A stretch of DNA of 41,420 nucleotides from positions 1-41,420 of the forward strand of contig NZ_BOPO01000013.1 of assembly GCF_017312725.1 (NCBI RefSeq). The letters run 5' to 3'. The first letter of the stretch is position 1. Each line of letters begins with the position of its first letter. Below the pieces are notes generated by a model. It searched no databases and had not been told where the DNA came from. It saw nothing but the letters and a program-made list of their open reading frames with translations. Positions 31,157-38,596 of this stretch are shown piece by piece. The position numbers and the translations under genes are program-made. Origin of the DNA: Actinocatenispora comari. GTDB lineage: Bacteria; Actinomycetota; Actinomycetes; Mycobacteriales; Micromonosporaceae.

Positions 31157-33187
31157 ATGACCGCGATCGCCGCCGAGACCGCCGCCCTGCCCGCGCACCG
31201 CCGGTACCGGCGGGTCACGCCGGGGCGGGTCGGCCTCGCCGCGCTGCTGGCCGGCACCGCGGCGCTCTACCTCGTCGGGCTGGGCGCCTCCGGCTGGGCG
31301 AACGCGTACTACGCGGCCAGCGCGCAGGCCGGCGCGAGCAGCTGGGAGGCGTTCCTCTACGGCTCGTCGGACGCCGCGAACGCGATCACGGTGGACAAGA
31401 CGCCCGCGTTCCTGTGGGTGATGAGCCTGTCCGTGCGGCTGTTCGGGCTCGACACCTGGAGCCTGCTGGTACCGCAGGCGTTGGCGGGCGTGGCCTCGGT
31501 CGCGGTGCTGTACGCGGCGGTGCGCCGCTGGTTCGGGGTAGCGGCCGGGCTGCTCGCCGGCGTGGTGCTCGCGCTGACCCCGGTCGCGACGCTGATGTTC
31601 CGGTTCGACAACCCGGACGCGCTGCTGGTCCTGCTGCTCACCGGCGCCGGCTACGCGAGCCTGCGGGCGCTGGAGGGCAACGGTGGCCGGTGGCTCGCGC
31701 TGGCCGGCGCGCTGCTCGGGTTCGGTTTCCTGACGAAGATGCTGCAGGCGCTGATCCTGGTCCCGGTCGTCGTCGCGGTCCACCTACTCGCCGGCGCCGG
31801 CCGGCCGTGGCGCCGGATCCGGGACCTGCTGCTCGGCGGCCTGGCGTTGCTGGTCGCCGGCGGCTGGTGGGTGGCGGTCGTCGAGCTGGTGCCGGCGGCG
31901 CACCGGCCGTACGTCGGCGGCACCCAGCACAACTCCGTCCTGGAGCTGACCTTCGGCTACAACGGGTTCGGGCGGCTGACCGGCGACGAGACCGGCGGGC
32001 TGGGCAACACCAACGCCGACGCCGGTCCGTGGCGGCTGTTCGGCAGCGAGATGGGCGGCCAGATCGGCTGGCTGCTGCCGGCCGCGCTGATCCTGCTGGT
32101 GGCGGTGGTGTGGCTGGCCGGCCGGGCCCCGCGCACCGACCGGACCCGCGCGATGGTACTGCTGTGGGGCGGCGCTCTGGTGCTCACCGGCGCGGTGTTC
32201 AGCCTGTCGTCGGGCATCATCCACCCGTACTACACGGTCGCGCTGGCGCCGGCGATCGCGGCGCTGGTGGCCATCGGCACCGTGGTCTGCGCCCGCCGGG
32301 CCCGGGTGGTCCTCGCCGCCACCGTCGCGGTGACCGCGGTCTGGGCGTACGTGCTGCTCGACCGGGTGTCGGGCTGGCAGCCCTGGTTGCGCTGGAGCAT
32401 CGTCGGGGTCGGGCTGGTCGCCGCACTGCTGCTCGCCGCAGCGGACCGGCTGTCGAAACGGCTGGTGGAGCTGGTCGCCATGGTGGCGCTGGCCAGCGGC
32501 CTCGCCGGCCCGTTCGCCTTCTCGCTGGCCACCGCCGCGACCCCGCACACCGGCGCGCTGCCGTCCGCCGGCCCGGCCGGCTTCGGCCTCGGCACGGGTC
32601 CCGGTGGCGGGCGTGGCGGCTTCGGGAACGGCGGGGCCGGTGCCGGCGGCAGGCCCGGCCAGAACCCCGCCGGCTCCCACTCCAACGCCCAGAATCCCCA
32701 CGCCAACGGGAACGCCCGCAACCCCAACGCCCGGGGCTCCGGCGGCGGCAACGTCAACGGTCCCGGCGGTCAGGGTTTCGTCCGGCGCGGCGGGCAGGCA
32801 CCGACGGGTGGCGGCCGGATGGGCGGGTCGATGGGCGGCCTGCTCGATGCCGGTACGCCGGACGCGGCGGTGACGAGGCTGCTGCGCGCCCACCATTCCC
32901 GGTACACCTGGGTGGCGGCGACGATCGGCTCGAACAACGCGGCGAGCTACCAGCTCGCGTCGCGGTACCCGGTGATGGCGGTGGGTGGGTTCAACGGCAC
33001 CGACGCCTACCCGAGCCTGGCCGCGTTCGAGAAGCTGGTGGCGGCCGGGCGCATCCACTGGTTCATCGCCGGTGCGCTGACCGGCTCCGGCAGCGGAAGC
33101 CAGTCGCCGCAACGCATCCAGCACTGGGTGCAGCAGCACTACCCCGCGCGCACCGTGGCCGGTGTGACGCTCTACGACCTGTCCTGA
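31157..33187 (+). CDS. GT39-type membrane glycosyltransferase
   Basis: A 676-residue membrane protein of the ArnT/PMT-like superfamily, which transfers sugar from a polyprenyl-phosphate donor on the outer face of the membrane. About eleven hydrophobic segments cover residues ~25-460. Conserved parts are the first loop ASGWANAYYAASAQAGASSWEAFLYGSSDAANAITVDKTPAFLWVMSLSVRLFG, which has acidic/aromatic residues, and MFRFDNPDALLVLLLTGAGY. After residue ~475 comes a Gly/Asn/Pro-rich linker of about 90 residues, then a soluble C-terminal domain (AAVTRLLRAHHSRYTWVAATIGSNNAASYQLASRYPVMAVGGFNGTD). The acceptor is unknown. No strong ribosome site precedes ATG 31,157; the 79-base gap holds nothing else. 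Confidence 0.88.
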   Translation: MTAIAAETAALPAHRRYRRVTPGRVGLAALLAGTAALYLVGLGASGWANAYYAASAQAGASSWEAFLYGSSDAANAITVDKTPAFLWVMSLSVRLFGLDTWSLLVPQALAGVASVAVLYAAVRRWFGVAAGLLAGVVLALTPVATLMFRFDNPDALLVLLLTGAGYASLRALEGNGGRWLALAGALLGFGFLTKMLQALILVPVVVAVHLLAGAGRPWRRIRDLLLGGLALLVAGGWWVAVVELVPAAHRPYVGGTQHNSVLELTFGYNGFGRLTGDETGGLGNTNADAGPWRLFGSEMGGQIGWLLPAALILLVAVVWLAGRAPRTDRTRAMVLLWGGALVLTGAVFSLSSGIIHPYYTVALAPAIAALVAIGTVVCARRARVVLAATVAVTAVWAYVLLDRVSGWQPWLRWSIVGVGLVAALLLAAADRLSKRLVELVAMVALASGLAGPFAFSLATAATPHTGALPSAGPAGFGLGTGPGGGRGGFGNGGAGAGGRPGQNPAGSHSNAQNPHANGNARNPNARGSGGGNVNGPGGQGFVRRGGQAPTGGGRMGGSMGGLLDAGTPDAAVTRLLRAHHSRYTWVAATIGSNNAASYQLASRYPVMAVGGFNGTDAYPSLAAFEKLVAAGRIHWFIAGALTGSGSGSQSPQRIQHWVQQHYPARTVAGVTLYDLS

Positions 33188-33250
33188 CCCGCCGCCCCAC
33201 GCCGGCAGCGCGCCCGGCGGCGGCCGGCGCGCGGCGGCGGCCGGTCAGGA
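33182..33250. terminator. Nested hairpins spanning two convergent stop codons
   Basis: TCCTGACC (33,182-33,189) pairs with GGTCAGGA (33,243-33,250), and inside them GCGCGCC (33,208-33,214) pairs with GGCGCGC (33,226-33,232). Both gene stops are part of the outer arms. This is a plausible bidirectional terminator. Confidence 0.45.
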
Positions 33251-34663
33251 CAGCCGGTCGCGCAGGGCGCGGTGGCGGTCGGCGGCGGCGGCCATCGCCG
33301 CGACGTCCGACTCGCTCGCGGTGACCGGTTCGGTGGCCGGCGCCACGTCGATGCCCAGCGCGCCGGCGGCGGCGCCGAGCGCGCCCACCTCCGGGTCGGT
33401 GACCCGCTGCGCCCGGCCGCCGAGCGCCGCGGTCAACCGCCCGGTCAGCCATTCCGAGGCGGCGATCGCGCCACCGCCGAGCATCGGCATCGCGGTACCG
33501 GCCGGGTCGACCGCCCGCGCGCCGTCGGTGATCTCGTGGCAGAGACCCTCCAGCGTCGCGGCGAGCACGTGGGTACCGGTGGTGGTCAGCCGCAGCCCGT
33601 GCAGGGTGCCGCCGGCGCCGGCCGGGTCGGCGGCCGGTGGCCGGTGGCCGGCGTGGTAGGGCAGGCAGACCAGTCGGTGCGCGCCGGGGGCGAGGCCGGC
33701 GAGCGCCGGGCCCTGCGCCGCCGGGTCGATGTCGAGCAGCCCGGTGACCCACTCGTCGAGCACCCCGCCGCCGGAGTACGCGACGCCGAAGACGGCGCGG
33801 CGGTGGTCCACCCGGTACCGCCAGACCGCCGGCGCCGGGTCCGCGGCGTCGGGGGTGACCAGCCGTACCGCGGCGGAGGTGCCGACGGTGACGGACAGGT
33901 GGCCGGCGTCGAAGCAGCCGGAGCCGAGGGCGCTCGCCGCCCCGTCGCCCAGCGGCGGCGCGATCTCGGCGTCGGCGAGGTCCGGCCACCGCTTGCGGTA
34001 CTCGTCGGTGAACCGGCCGCGCCAGTCGTCGTCGGCGAGCGGCGGTACCGCCTCGGCGGTCACGCCGGCGAGCGACAGCGCCTCGTCGTCCCACCGGCAG
34101 GTACGGGTGTCCAGCGCACCGGTGCCCGACGCCGAGGACACCGACGCGGTCGGCTCGCCCCACAGCACCAGGCCCAGGTACTCGGGCAGGCCGACGTAGC
34201 GTCGCGCCGGCCCGACCGTCGAGCGCAGCCAGCCGATCCGGGCCGGCCAGTAGAACGGGTGCCACCACGCGCCGGTACGGGCGTGGAACGCGGCGGCGTC
34301 GGCCGGTGCCCGCTGCTCCGGCAGGCTCGGTCGCAGGTCCATCCAGGACAGGCACGGTCCGGCCGGTTCGTCGTGTTCGTCCAGTCCGAGCAGCGAGTGC
34401 CACTGGGTGGAGATGCCGACGGTGTGCACGCCGCGCAGGTGCCCGTCGGCGGACAGCTCGTCCAGGCACGACACGGTGGCGCCGAGGTAGGCGGCCAGGT
34501 CGAGTTCGGCCGCCCCGTCGGCGCTCTGGTTGATGCGGGCCTGCTCGCGCACCGCCGCGCCGGGCAGCGGGGTCAACCGGTCACCGTCGCCGTCGAGGAC
34601 GACCGCTCGTACCGAACTGGACCCGAGATCCAGGGCGAGGATCCGGCCGGCCGGCTGGGACAT
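33245..34663 (-). CDS. FGGY-family carbohydrate kinase (gluconokinase/xylulokinase-like)
   Basis: A 472-residue sugar kinase. The N-terminal domain starts RILALDLGSSSVRAVVLDGDG and has GVHTVGISTQWHSLLGLDEHDEPAGPCLSWMDLRP, where the Asp is in the sugar-binding region. The C-terminal domain has VFGVAYSGGGVLDEWVTGLL, CLPYHAGHRPP, TTTGTHVLAATLEGLCHEI and MPMLGGGAIAASEWLTGRLTAALGG, the nucleotide-binding region. The GISTQWHS and Gly-rich TVGTSAAVR segments recall gluconokinase-type FGGY proteins. ATG 34,663 follows GGAGGTG at five bases. No transporter or dehydrogenase adjoins it, so the substrate is open. It is divergent from the molybdate regulator. Confidence 0.9.
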   Translation of the reverse strand: MSQPAGRILALDLGSSSVRAVVLDGDGDRLTPLPGAAVREQARINQSADGAAELDLAAYLGATVSCLDELSADGHLRGVHTVGISTQWHSLLGLDEHDEPAGPCLSWMDLRPSLPEQRAPADAAAFHARTGAWWHPFYWPARIGWLRSTVGPARRYVGLPEYLGLVLWGEPTASVSSASGTGALDTRTCRWDDEALSLAGVTAEAVPPLADDDWRGRFTDEYRKRWPDLADAEIAPPLGDGAASALGSGCFDAGHLSVTVGTSAAVRLVTPDAADPAPAVWRYRVDHRRAVFGVAYSGGGVLDEWVTGLLDIDPAAQGPALAGLAPGAHRLVCLPYHAGHRPPAADPAGAGGTLHGLRLTTTGTHVLAATLEGLCHEITDGARAVDPAGTAMPMLGGGAIAASEWLTGRLTAALGGRAQRVTDPEVGALGAAAGALGIDVAPATEPVTASESDVAAMAAAADRHRALRDRLS

Positions 34664-34787
34664 CGAGCACCTCCAGGGTGTGCGCAGGTGGCTCCACCCT
34701 ATGAGGCGCGCCTCGGCACCGGGCCGGCAACCGCAGCTGCGCGGCAACCTACGATCACGAGGCGCATTTGCCAGTGTGATGAGTGGG

Positions 34788-34815
34788 TTGCGCTTGCTCG
34801 TGCGGCCCGTATGGT
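34788..34815 (+). promoter_or_regulatory. Candidate leaderless promoter of the HTH-TOBE gene
   Basis: TTGCGC (34,788-34,793) and TATGGT (34,810-34,815) are 16 bases apart. The -10 element ends seven bases before GTG 34,823, so transcription would begin about at that codon. A GCGCA/TGCGC pair at 34,763 and 34,789 may belong to an operator. Confidence 0.4.
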
Positions 34816-34822
34816 GGGTCTG

Positions 34823-35230
34823 GTGGCGAACTATCGGATGGGGCGCGCCGCGCAGCTGCTCGGCGTCAGCGCCGACACGCTGCGCCGGTGGGTCGACGCC
34901 GGCCGGCTGCCGGCCGGGCGGGACCAGCAGGGTCACCGCGTGGTGGCGGGCGCCGAGCTCGCCCGTTTCGCCCGGTCGCTGGCCACCGACGAGCCCGGCG
35001 GCACCTGGTCGTCGGCCCGCAACCGGTTCACCGGCATCGTCACCTCGATCCGGGTCGACGAGGTGATGGCGCAGGTGGAGATCCAGGCCGGGCCGCACCG
35101 GGTGGTGTCGCTGATGACCCGCGACTCGGTCGACGAGCTGGGGCTGGTGGTGGGCGCGGTCGCCACCGCCTCGGTCAAGTCGACGCAGGTCGTGGTGGAG
35201 CTGCCGGTGCCGGCCCGGACCACGGCATGA
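34823..35230 (+). CDS. HTH-TOBE molybdate/tungstate-responsive regulator (BldC/MerR-like HTH)
   Basis: A 135-residue one-component regulator. Residues ~5-50 form a MerR/BldC-like DNA-binding domain (RMGRAAQLLGVSADTLRRWVDAGRLPAGRDQQGHRVVAGAELARFA). Residues ~66-130 are a single Mop/TOBE domain (NRFTGIVTSIRVDEVMAQVEIQAGPHRVVSLMTRDSVDELGLVVGAVATASVKSTQVVVE), the fold that binds molybdate or tungstate as oligomers. It is analogous to ModE but built with a different HTH. GTG 34,823 is preferred as a leaderless start; ATG 34,811 overlaps the -10 box. Its stop overlaps the next gene, so it probably senses cellular oxyanion and controls the importer. Confidence 0.88.
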   Translation: MANYRMGRAAQLLGVSADTLRRWVDAGRLPAGRDQQGHRVVAGAELARFARSLATDEPGGTWSSARNRFTGIVTSIRVDEVMAQVEIQAGPHRVVSLMTRDSVDELGLVVGAVATASVKSTQVVVELPVPARTTA

Positions 35231-36147
35231 CGACGACGGGAGTGCGGGGGATGACACCTCGGGTACGGGCCGGGGCGGTGCTGGCGGCCTCGGCGCTGGC
35301 GATCGTCGCGTTGCTGGCCGGCTGCGGGTCGTCCGGTTCGGGTACGGGCGGCTCGTCGGGCGGGGGGAAGGACCCCGGCGGCGCCACGGTCAGCGTGCTG
35401 TACGCGGGATCGCTGGTCAACCTGATGGAACACGACGTCAAGCCGGGGTTCGAGGCGGCCAGCGGGGACACGTTCCGGGGCGAGGGCAAGGGATCCGACG
35501 CGCTGGTCAACGAGATCAAGGGCAAGGTGACCAGGGCGGACGTGTTCGTGTCCGCGAGTACCGCCAGCAACGGCAAGCTGCGGGGCGGCGGCAACGGCGA
35601 CTGGGAGTCCTGGTACGCCACGTTCGCCACCGCGCCGCTGGTGCTCGGCTACAACCCGAAGAGCAAGTTCGCCGCGCAGCTGAAGAGCAAGCCGTGGCAG
35701 CAGGTGGTCGTCGAGCCCGGGTTCCGGCTCGGCCGCACCGACCCGAAGCTCGACCCGAAGGGCCGGCTGAGCGCGCAGGCGCTGACCAAGGTGGGGCTGG
35801 GCAAGTTCGCCGACACCGACGCGGGCGTGTTCCCGGAGGAGACGCTGCTCGGCCGGCTGCAGGCCGGCCAGCTCGACGCCGGCTTCTTCTACACCTCCGA
35901 GGCGACCGAGGCGAAGGTACCGACGATCTCGCTGGCGCCGGTGGAGCTCGGCGCGACGTACACCGTGACCGTGCTCAACCGGGCGCCGCAGCCGGCCGCC
36001 GCGGCGGCGTTCGTGACGTACCTGCTCGGTCCGAAGGGCGTCGCGCTGATGCGCAAGCACGGCCTGCACCCGGCCGCGACGGTGACGCTGACCGGGGACA
36101 GGTCCGCGGTGCCGGCCGCGCTGCGCTCGGCGGTGGGCGGTTCGTAG
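35227..36147 (+). CDS. Molybdate/tungstate ABC transporter binding lipoprotein (ModA/WtpA-like)
   Basis: A 306-residue oxyanion-binding lipoprotein. The signal RAGAVLAASALAIVALLAGC leads to the lipid Cys. The mature part begins VSVLYAGSLVNLMEHDVKPGFEAASGDTFRGEGKGSDALVNEI, where the YAGSL stretch and GEGKGS are reminiscent of WtpA/TupA-type tungstate or molybdate binders. ADVFVSAS, LVLGYNPKSKFAAQL and FPEETLLGRLQAGQLDAGFFYTSEA follow. Which anion is preferred cannot be told. ATG 35,227 overlaps the regulator stop (ATGA); ATG 35,251 after GGGAG-N8 is an equally good start and gives a neater signal peptide. Confidence 0.85.
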   Translation: MTTTGVRGMTPRVRAGAVLAASALAIVALLAGCGSSGSGTGGSSGGGKDPGGATVSVLYAGSLVNLMEHDVKPGFEAASGDTFRGEGKGSDALVNEIKGKVTRADVFVSASTASNGKLRGGGNGDWESWYATFATAPLVLGYNPKSKFAAQLKSKPWQQVVVEPGFRLGRTDPKLDPKGRLSAQALTKVGLGKFADTDAGVFPEETLLGRLQAGQLDAGFFYTSEATEAKVPTISLAPVELGATYTVTVLNRAPQPAAAAAFVTYLLGPKGVALMRKHGLHPAATVTLTGDRSAVPAALRSAVGGS

Positions 36148-36165
36148 CGCCGCGGGCGGTGACCG

Positions 36166-37974
36166 ATGAACCGGGTACCCGTGCTGCCGGTGCTGGCCGG
36201 CCTGCTGCTGGCCTACCTGCTGGTGCCGATCGTCGCGTTCGCGGTACGGCTGGCCGGCGCCGGCGGTGCCCCGGCGGCGCCGGGCGTCGGGGCGGCGCTG
36301 GCCACCTCGCTGGTCACCGCCACCATCTCGACCGCGGTGATCGGGGTGCTCGGCATCCCGCTGGGCTACCTGCTCGCGCGGCGGCGAGGTCGCGTCGCCG
36401 CGGCGCTGGGCGTACTGGTGCAGCTGCCGCTGGCGTTGCCGCCGCTGATCTCCGGCGTGCTGCTGGTCTACCTGGTCGGGCCGTACGCGCCGCTGGGCGA
36501 GCTGACCGGGGGCCAACTCACCGACACCCGGATCGGCATCGTGCTCGCGCAGGTGTTCGTCGCCGCGCCGTTCCTGGTGGTGGCGGCGCGTTCGGCGTTC
36601 GCGGCGGTGGACCCGGCGCTGCTCGACGTGGCGGCGACCCTCGGGCACGGCCGGCTCTCCCGGTTCGTCCGGGTGGCGCTGCCGGCGGCCGGCGGCGGGA
36701 TCCGGGCCGGGCTGCTGCTGTCCTGGCTGCGCGCGTTCGGCGAGTTCGGGGCCACCGTGATCCTCGCCTACCACCCGTACACGCTGCCGGTGTTCACCTA
36801 CGTCCAGTTCGGCTCGACCGGGTTGCCGGCGACCGTACTGCCGGTCGCGGTGGCGCTGCTCGCCGCGCTGCTGATCCTGGGGGCCGCCGATCACCCGCGG
36901 CTGCCCCGGCGCCGCGGCCGGGCCGTGCTGCCCGGGCCGGTACGGCCCAACGGTCGGCCCGGTCCGCTGGTCGGCTTCGACCTGGCGGCGAGGGTCGGCG
37001 GGTTCGTGCTGTCGGTGGCGCACCCGCCCGGCGCCCGGACCATCGCGATCCTCGGCCCGTCCGGGGCCGGCAAGTCGATGACGCTGCGGGCGCTGGCCGG
37101 GCTGCTGCCGGCGCGCGGTGACGTGACGCTGACCGGCGACGGCGGCCGGGAGCGGCTCGCCGGCCTCGCCCCGGAACACCGCGGGATCGGGTACCTGCCG
37201 CAGGATCCGGCGCTGCTGCCGCAGCTGACGGTGTGGCGCCAGGTGCTGTTCGGGGTCGGCGCCGATCCGGCCGTGGCGGCGTACTGGCTGGACCGGCTCG
37301 GGTTGACCGAACTCGCCGACCGGCGGCCGGACCAGCTGTCCGGTGGTCAGCGTCGCCGGGTCGCGCTGGCCCGGGCGCTCGCCCGCCGGCCCCGGCTGCT
37401 GCTGCTCGACGAGCCGTTCGCCGGCCTCGACACGCCGGTACGCGACGAGCTGCGACACGAGCTGCGGGCGCTGCAGCGCGACACCGGGATGGCCACCGTA
37501 CTGGTCACGCACGACCCGGACGAGGCGGCGCTGCTGGCCGACGAGGTGCTGCTGCTGTCCGCCGGTACGGTGCGCCAGCAGGGCCGGCAGGAGCAGGTGT
37601 ACGCGCACCCGCGTGACCCGCGGGCGGCCCGGCTGCTGGGCATCCGCAACCTGACCGCCGGTACGGTCGGCGCCGGCGGAGTGCTGCGCTGCGGCGCGGC
37701 GGCGGTGTGCGACACCGACCTGCCCGCCGGCACCGACGTGACCTGGTGCGTGCGACCGGACCAGATCGTACTGTCCACTGTGGACAAGAGTGATGGGCTG
37801 GCCGGCCGGGTGGTCGACGTGGTCCGGCTCGCCGCGTTCACCGAGACGGTGGTCGAGCTGCCCACCGGCGACCGGCTGACCGCCACCCGTACCGGCCCGG
37901 CCCCGAAGCCGGGCACTCCGGTGCGGCTGGCGATCGCGCCCGACGCGGTCACCCTCTGGCCGTCAGCTCAGTAG
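36166..37974 (+). CDS. Fused molybdate/tungstate permease-ATPase (ModB-ModC fusion)
   Basis: A 602-residue fusion. Residues ~1-255 are a ModB-type permease with about five to six helices and the EAA loop DVAATLGHGRLSRFVRVALPAAGGGIRAG, ending AFGEFGATVILAY and VFTYVQFGSTGLPATVLPVAVALLAALLIL. A ~30-residue Pro/Arg-rich linker follows. Residues ~285-600 are a ModC-type ATPase: Walker A GPSGAGKS at 297-304, YLPQDPALLPQLTV, signature LSGGQRRRVALARAL near 391, Walker B LLLLDEPFAGLD near 412, switch VTHDPDEA, and a TOBE domain at the end (WCVRPDQIVL, GRVVDVVRLAAFTETVVELP). No stop or frame break separates the parts. The second 15-bp DnaA-like palindrome lies in the ATPase part. Its last 7 bases overlap the convergent lipoprotein gene. 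Confidence 0.92.
   Translation: MNRVPVLPVLAGLLLAYLLVPIVAFAVRLAGAGGAPAAPGVGAALATSLVTATISTAVIGVLGIPLGYLLARRRGRVAAALGVLVQLPLALPPLISGVLLVYLVGPYAPLGELTGGQLTDTRIGIVLAQVFVAAPFLVVAARSAFAAVDPALLDVAATLGHGRLSRFVRVALPAAGGGIRAGLLLSWLRAFGEFGATVILAYHPYTLPVFTYVQFGSTGLPATVLPVAVALLAALLILGAADHPRLPRRRGRAVLPGPVRPNGRPGPLVGFDLAARVGGFVLSVAHPPGARTIAILGPSGAGKSMTLRALAGLLPARGDVTLTGDGGRERLAGLAPEHRGIGYLPQDPALLPQLTVWRQVLFGVGADPAVAAYWLDRLGLTELADRRPDQLSGGQRRRVALARALARRPRLLLLDEPFAGLDTPVRDELRHELRALQRDTGMATVLVTHDPDEAALLADEVLLLSAGTVRQQGRQEQVYAHPRDPRAARLLGIRNLTAGTVGAGGVLRCGAAAVCDTDLPAGTDVTWCVRPDQIVLSTVDKSDGLAGRVVDVVRLAAFTETVVELPTGDRLTATRTGPAPKPGTPVRLAIAPDAVTLWPSAQ
37772..37786. repeat. 15-bp palindrome TGTCCACTGTGGACA, copy 2
   Basis: Identical to the copy at 13,186. 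Here the minus strand reads TTGTCCACA (37,787-37,779), a perfect match to the actinobacterial DnaA box consensus. It is inside the fused transporter gene and coincides with unusual codons (ACT, then AGT and GAT). Confidence 0.6.
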
Positions 37975-38534
37975 TTGTAGCCGTTGCCGCCGCTGCTGGG
38001 CGACGACGGGCTGCTCGCCGGCTTGCCGGACAGCCGGATCACGTGCCAGGTCAGCTTCGTGCCACCGAAGCTGTCCTGGGTGCCGTCCCCGGTGACCTTG
38101 CCGGCGCCCGGGTCGGACGAGAACCGGTACAGCGGATGCCCGTCGTAGGTCAGCTGGGTCTTGCCGTCGGGCCGGTGCAGGGTGCCGAGCTTGCCGCTCG
38201 CGCCCGGCACCGAGCTGGGCACCGAGCCGGACGCGGTGGCCACCGGCCAGATCGCCGTGCACGCCGCCGAGTTGCACATCAGATGCATCGTGGTCTCGCC
38301 CGCCGGGCTGTACAGCGCGCGGCCGGCCGAGTCGACCAGTACCGTGCCCTGCCCGGTGCTGCGCGCGCTGACCGGCGCGGACGAGCCGGTCGAGTGGTTC
38401 GCCGACCCCCCGGACGAACCGGTCGAGCTGGACGACATGCCGCCGCAGCCGGCCGCGATCAACGGCGCGGCGGCCGCCGGCGCCAGCCACCACAGCCGGC
38501 GGGATCGGTGCTGGGACAACGAAAGCCAGGACAT
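37968..38534 (-). CDS. Secreted-repeat (Lipoprotein_15, PF03640) lipoprotein
   Basis: A 188-residue lipoprotein. The signal (RRLWWLAPAAAAPLIAAGCGG) puts the lipid Cys near residue 30. A Ser/Gly-rich linker of ~40 residues leads to two copies of the secreted repeat of unknown function: GTVLVDSAGRALYSPAGETTMHLMCNSAACTAIWPV and LGTLHRPDGKTQLTYDGHPLYRFSSD. The MCNSAACTAIWP segment with two Cys is the family hallmark. It ends in a Ser/Pro/Gly/Asn tail. The family's role is unknown; it is often found beside redox or sigma-factor genes. It lies 62 bases after the anti-sigma gene, in the same direction, so it is probably part of that operon. Confidence 0.88.
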   Translation of the reverse strand: MSWLSLSQHRSRRLWWLAPAAAAPLIAAGCGGMSSSSTGSSGGSANHSTGSSAPVSARSTGQGTVLVDSAGRALYSPAGETTMHLMCNSAACTAIWPVATASGSVPSSVPGASGKLGTLHRPDGKTQLTYDGHPLYRFSSDPGAGKVTGDGTQDSFGGTKLTWHVIRLSGKPASSPSSPSSGGNGYNY

Positions 38535-38596
38535 CGTGGCTACCCCCTGTTGGTCGGGTGTCTCGTTGTCGGACACGGCCGCCGGCACCGGATCGT

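Noticed and set aside
34933-37608. 891-residue open frame antisense to the molybdate locus
   Set aside because: Composition is Arg/Gln/His-rich with no domain, typical of shadow frames in 73% GC DNA; the sense-strand genes have clear families.
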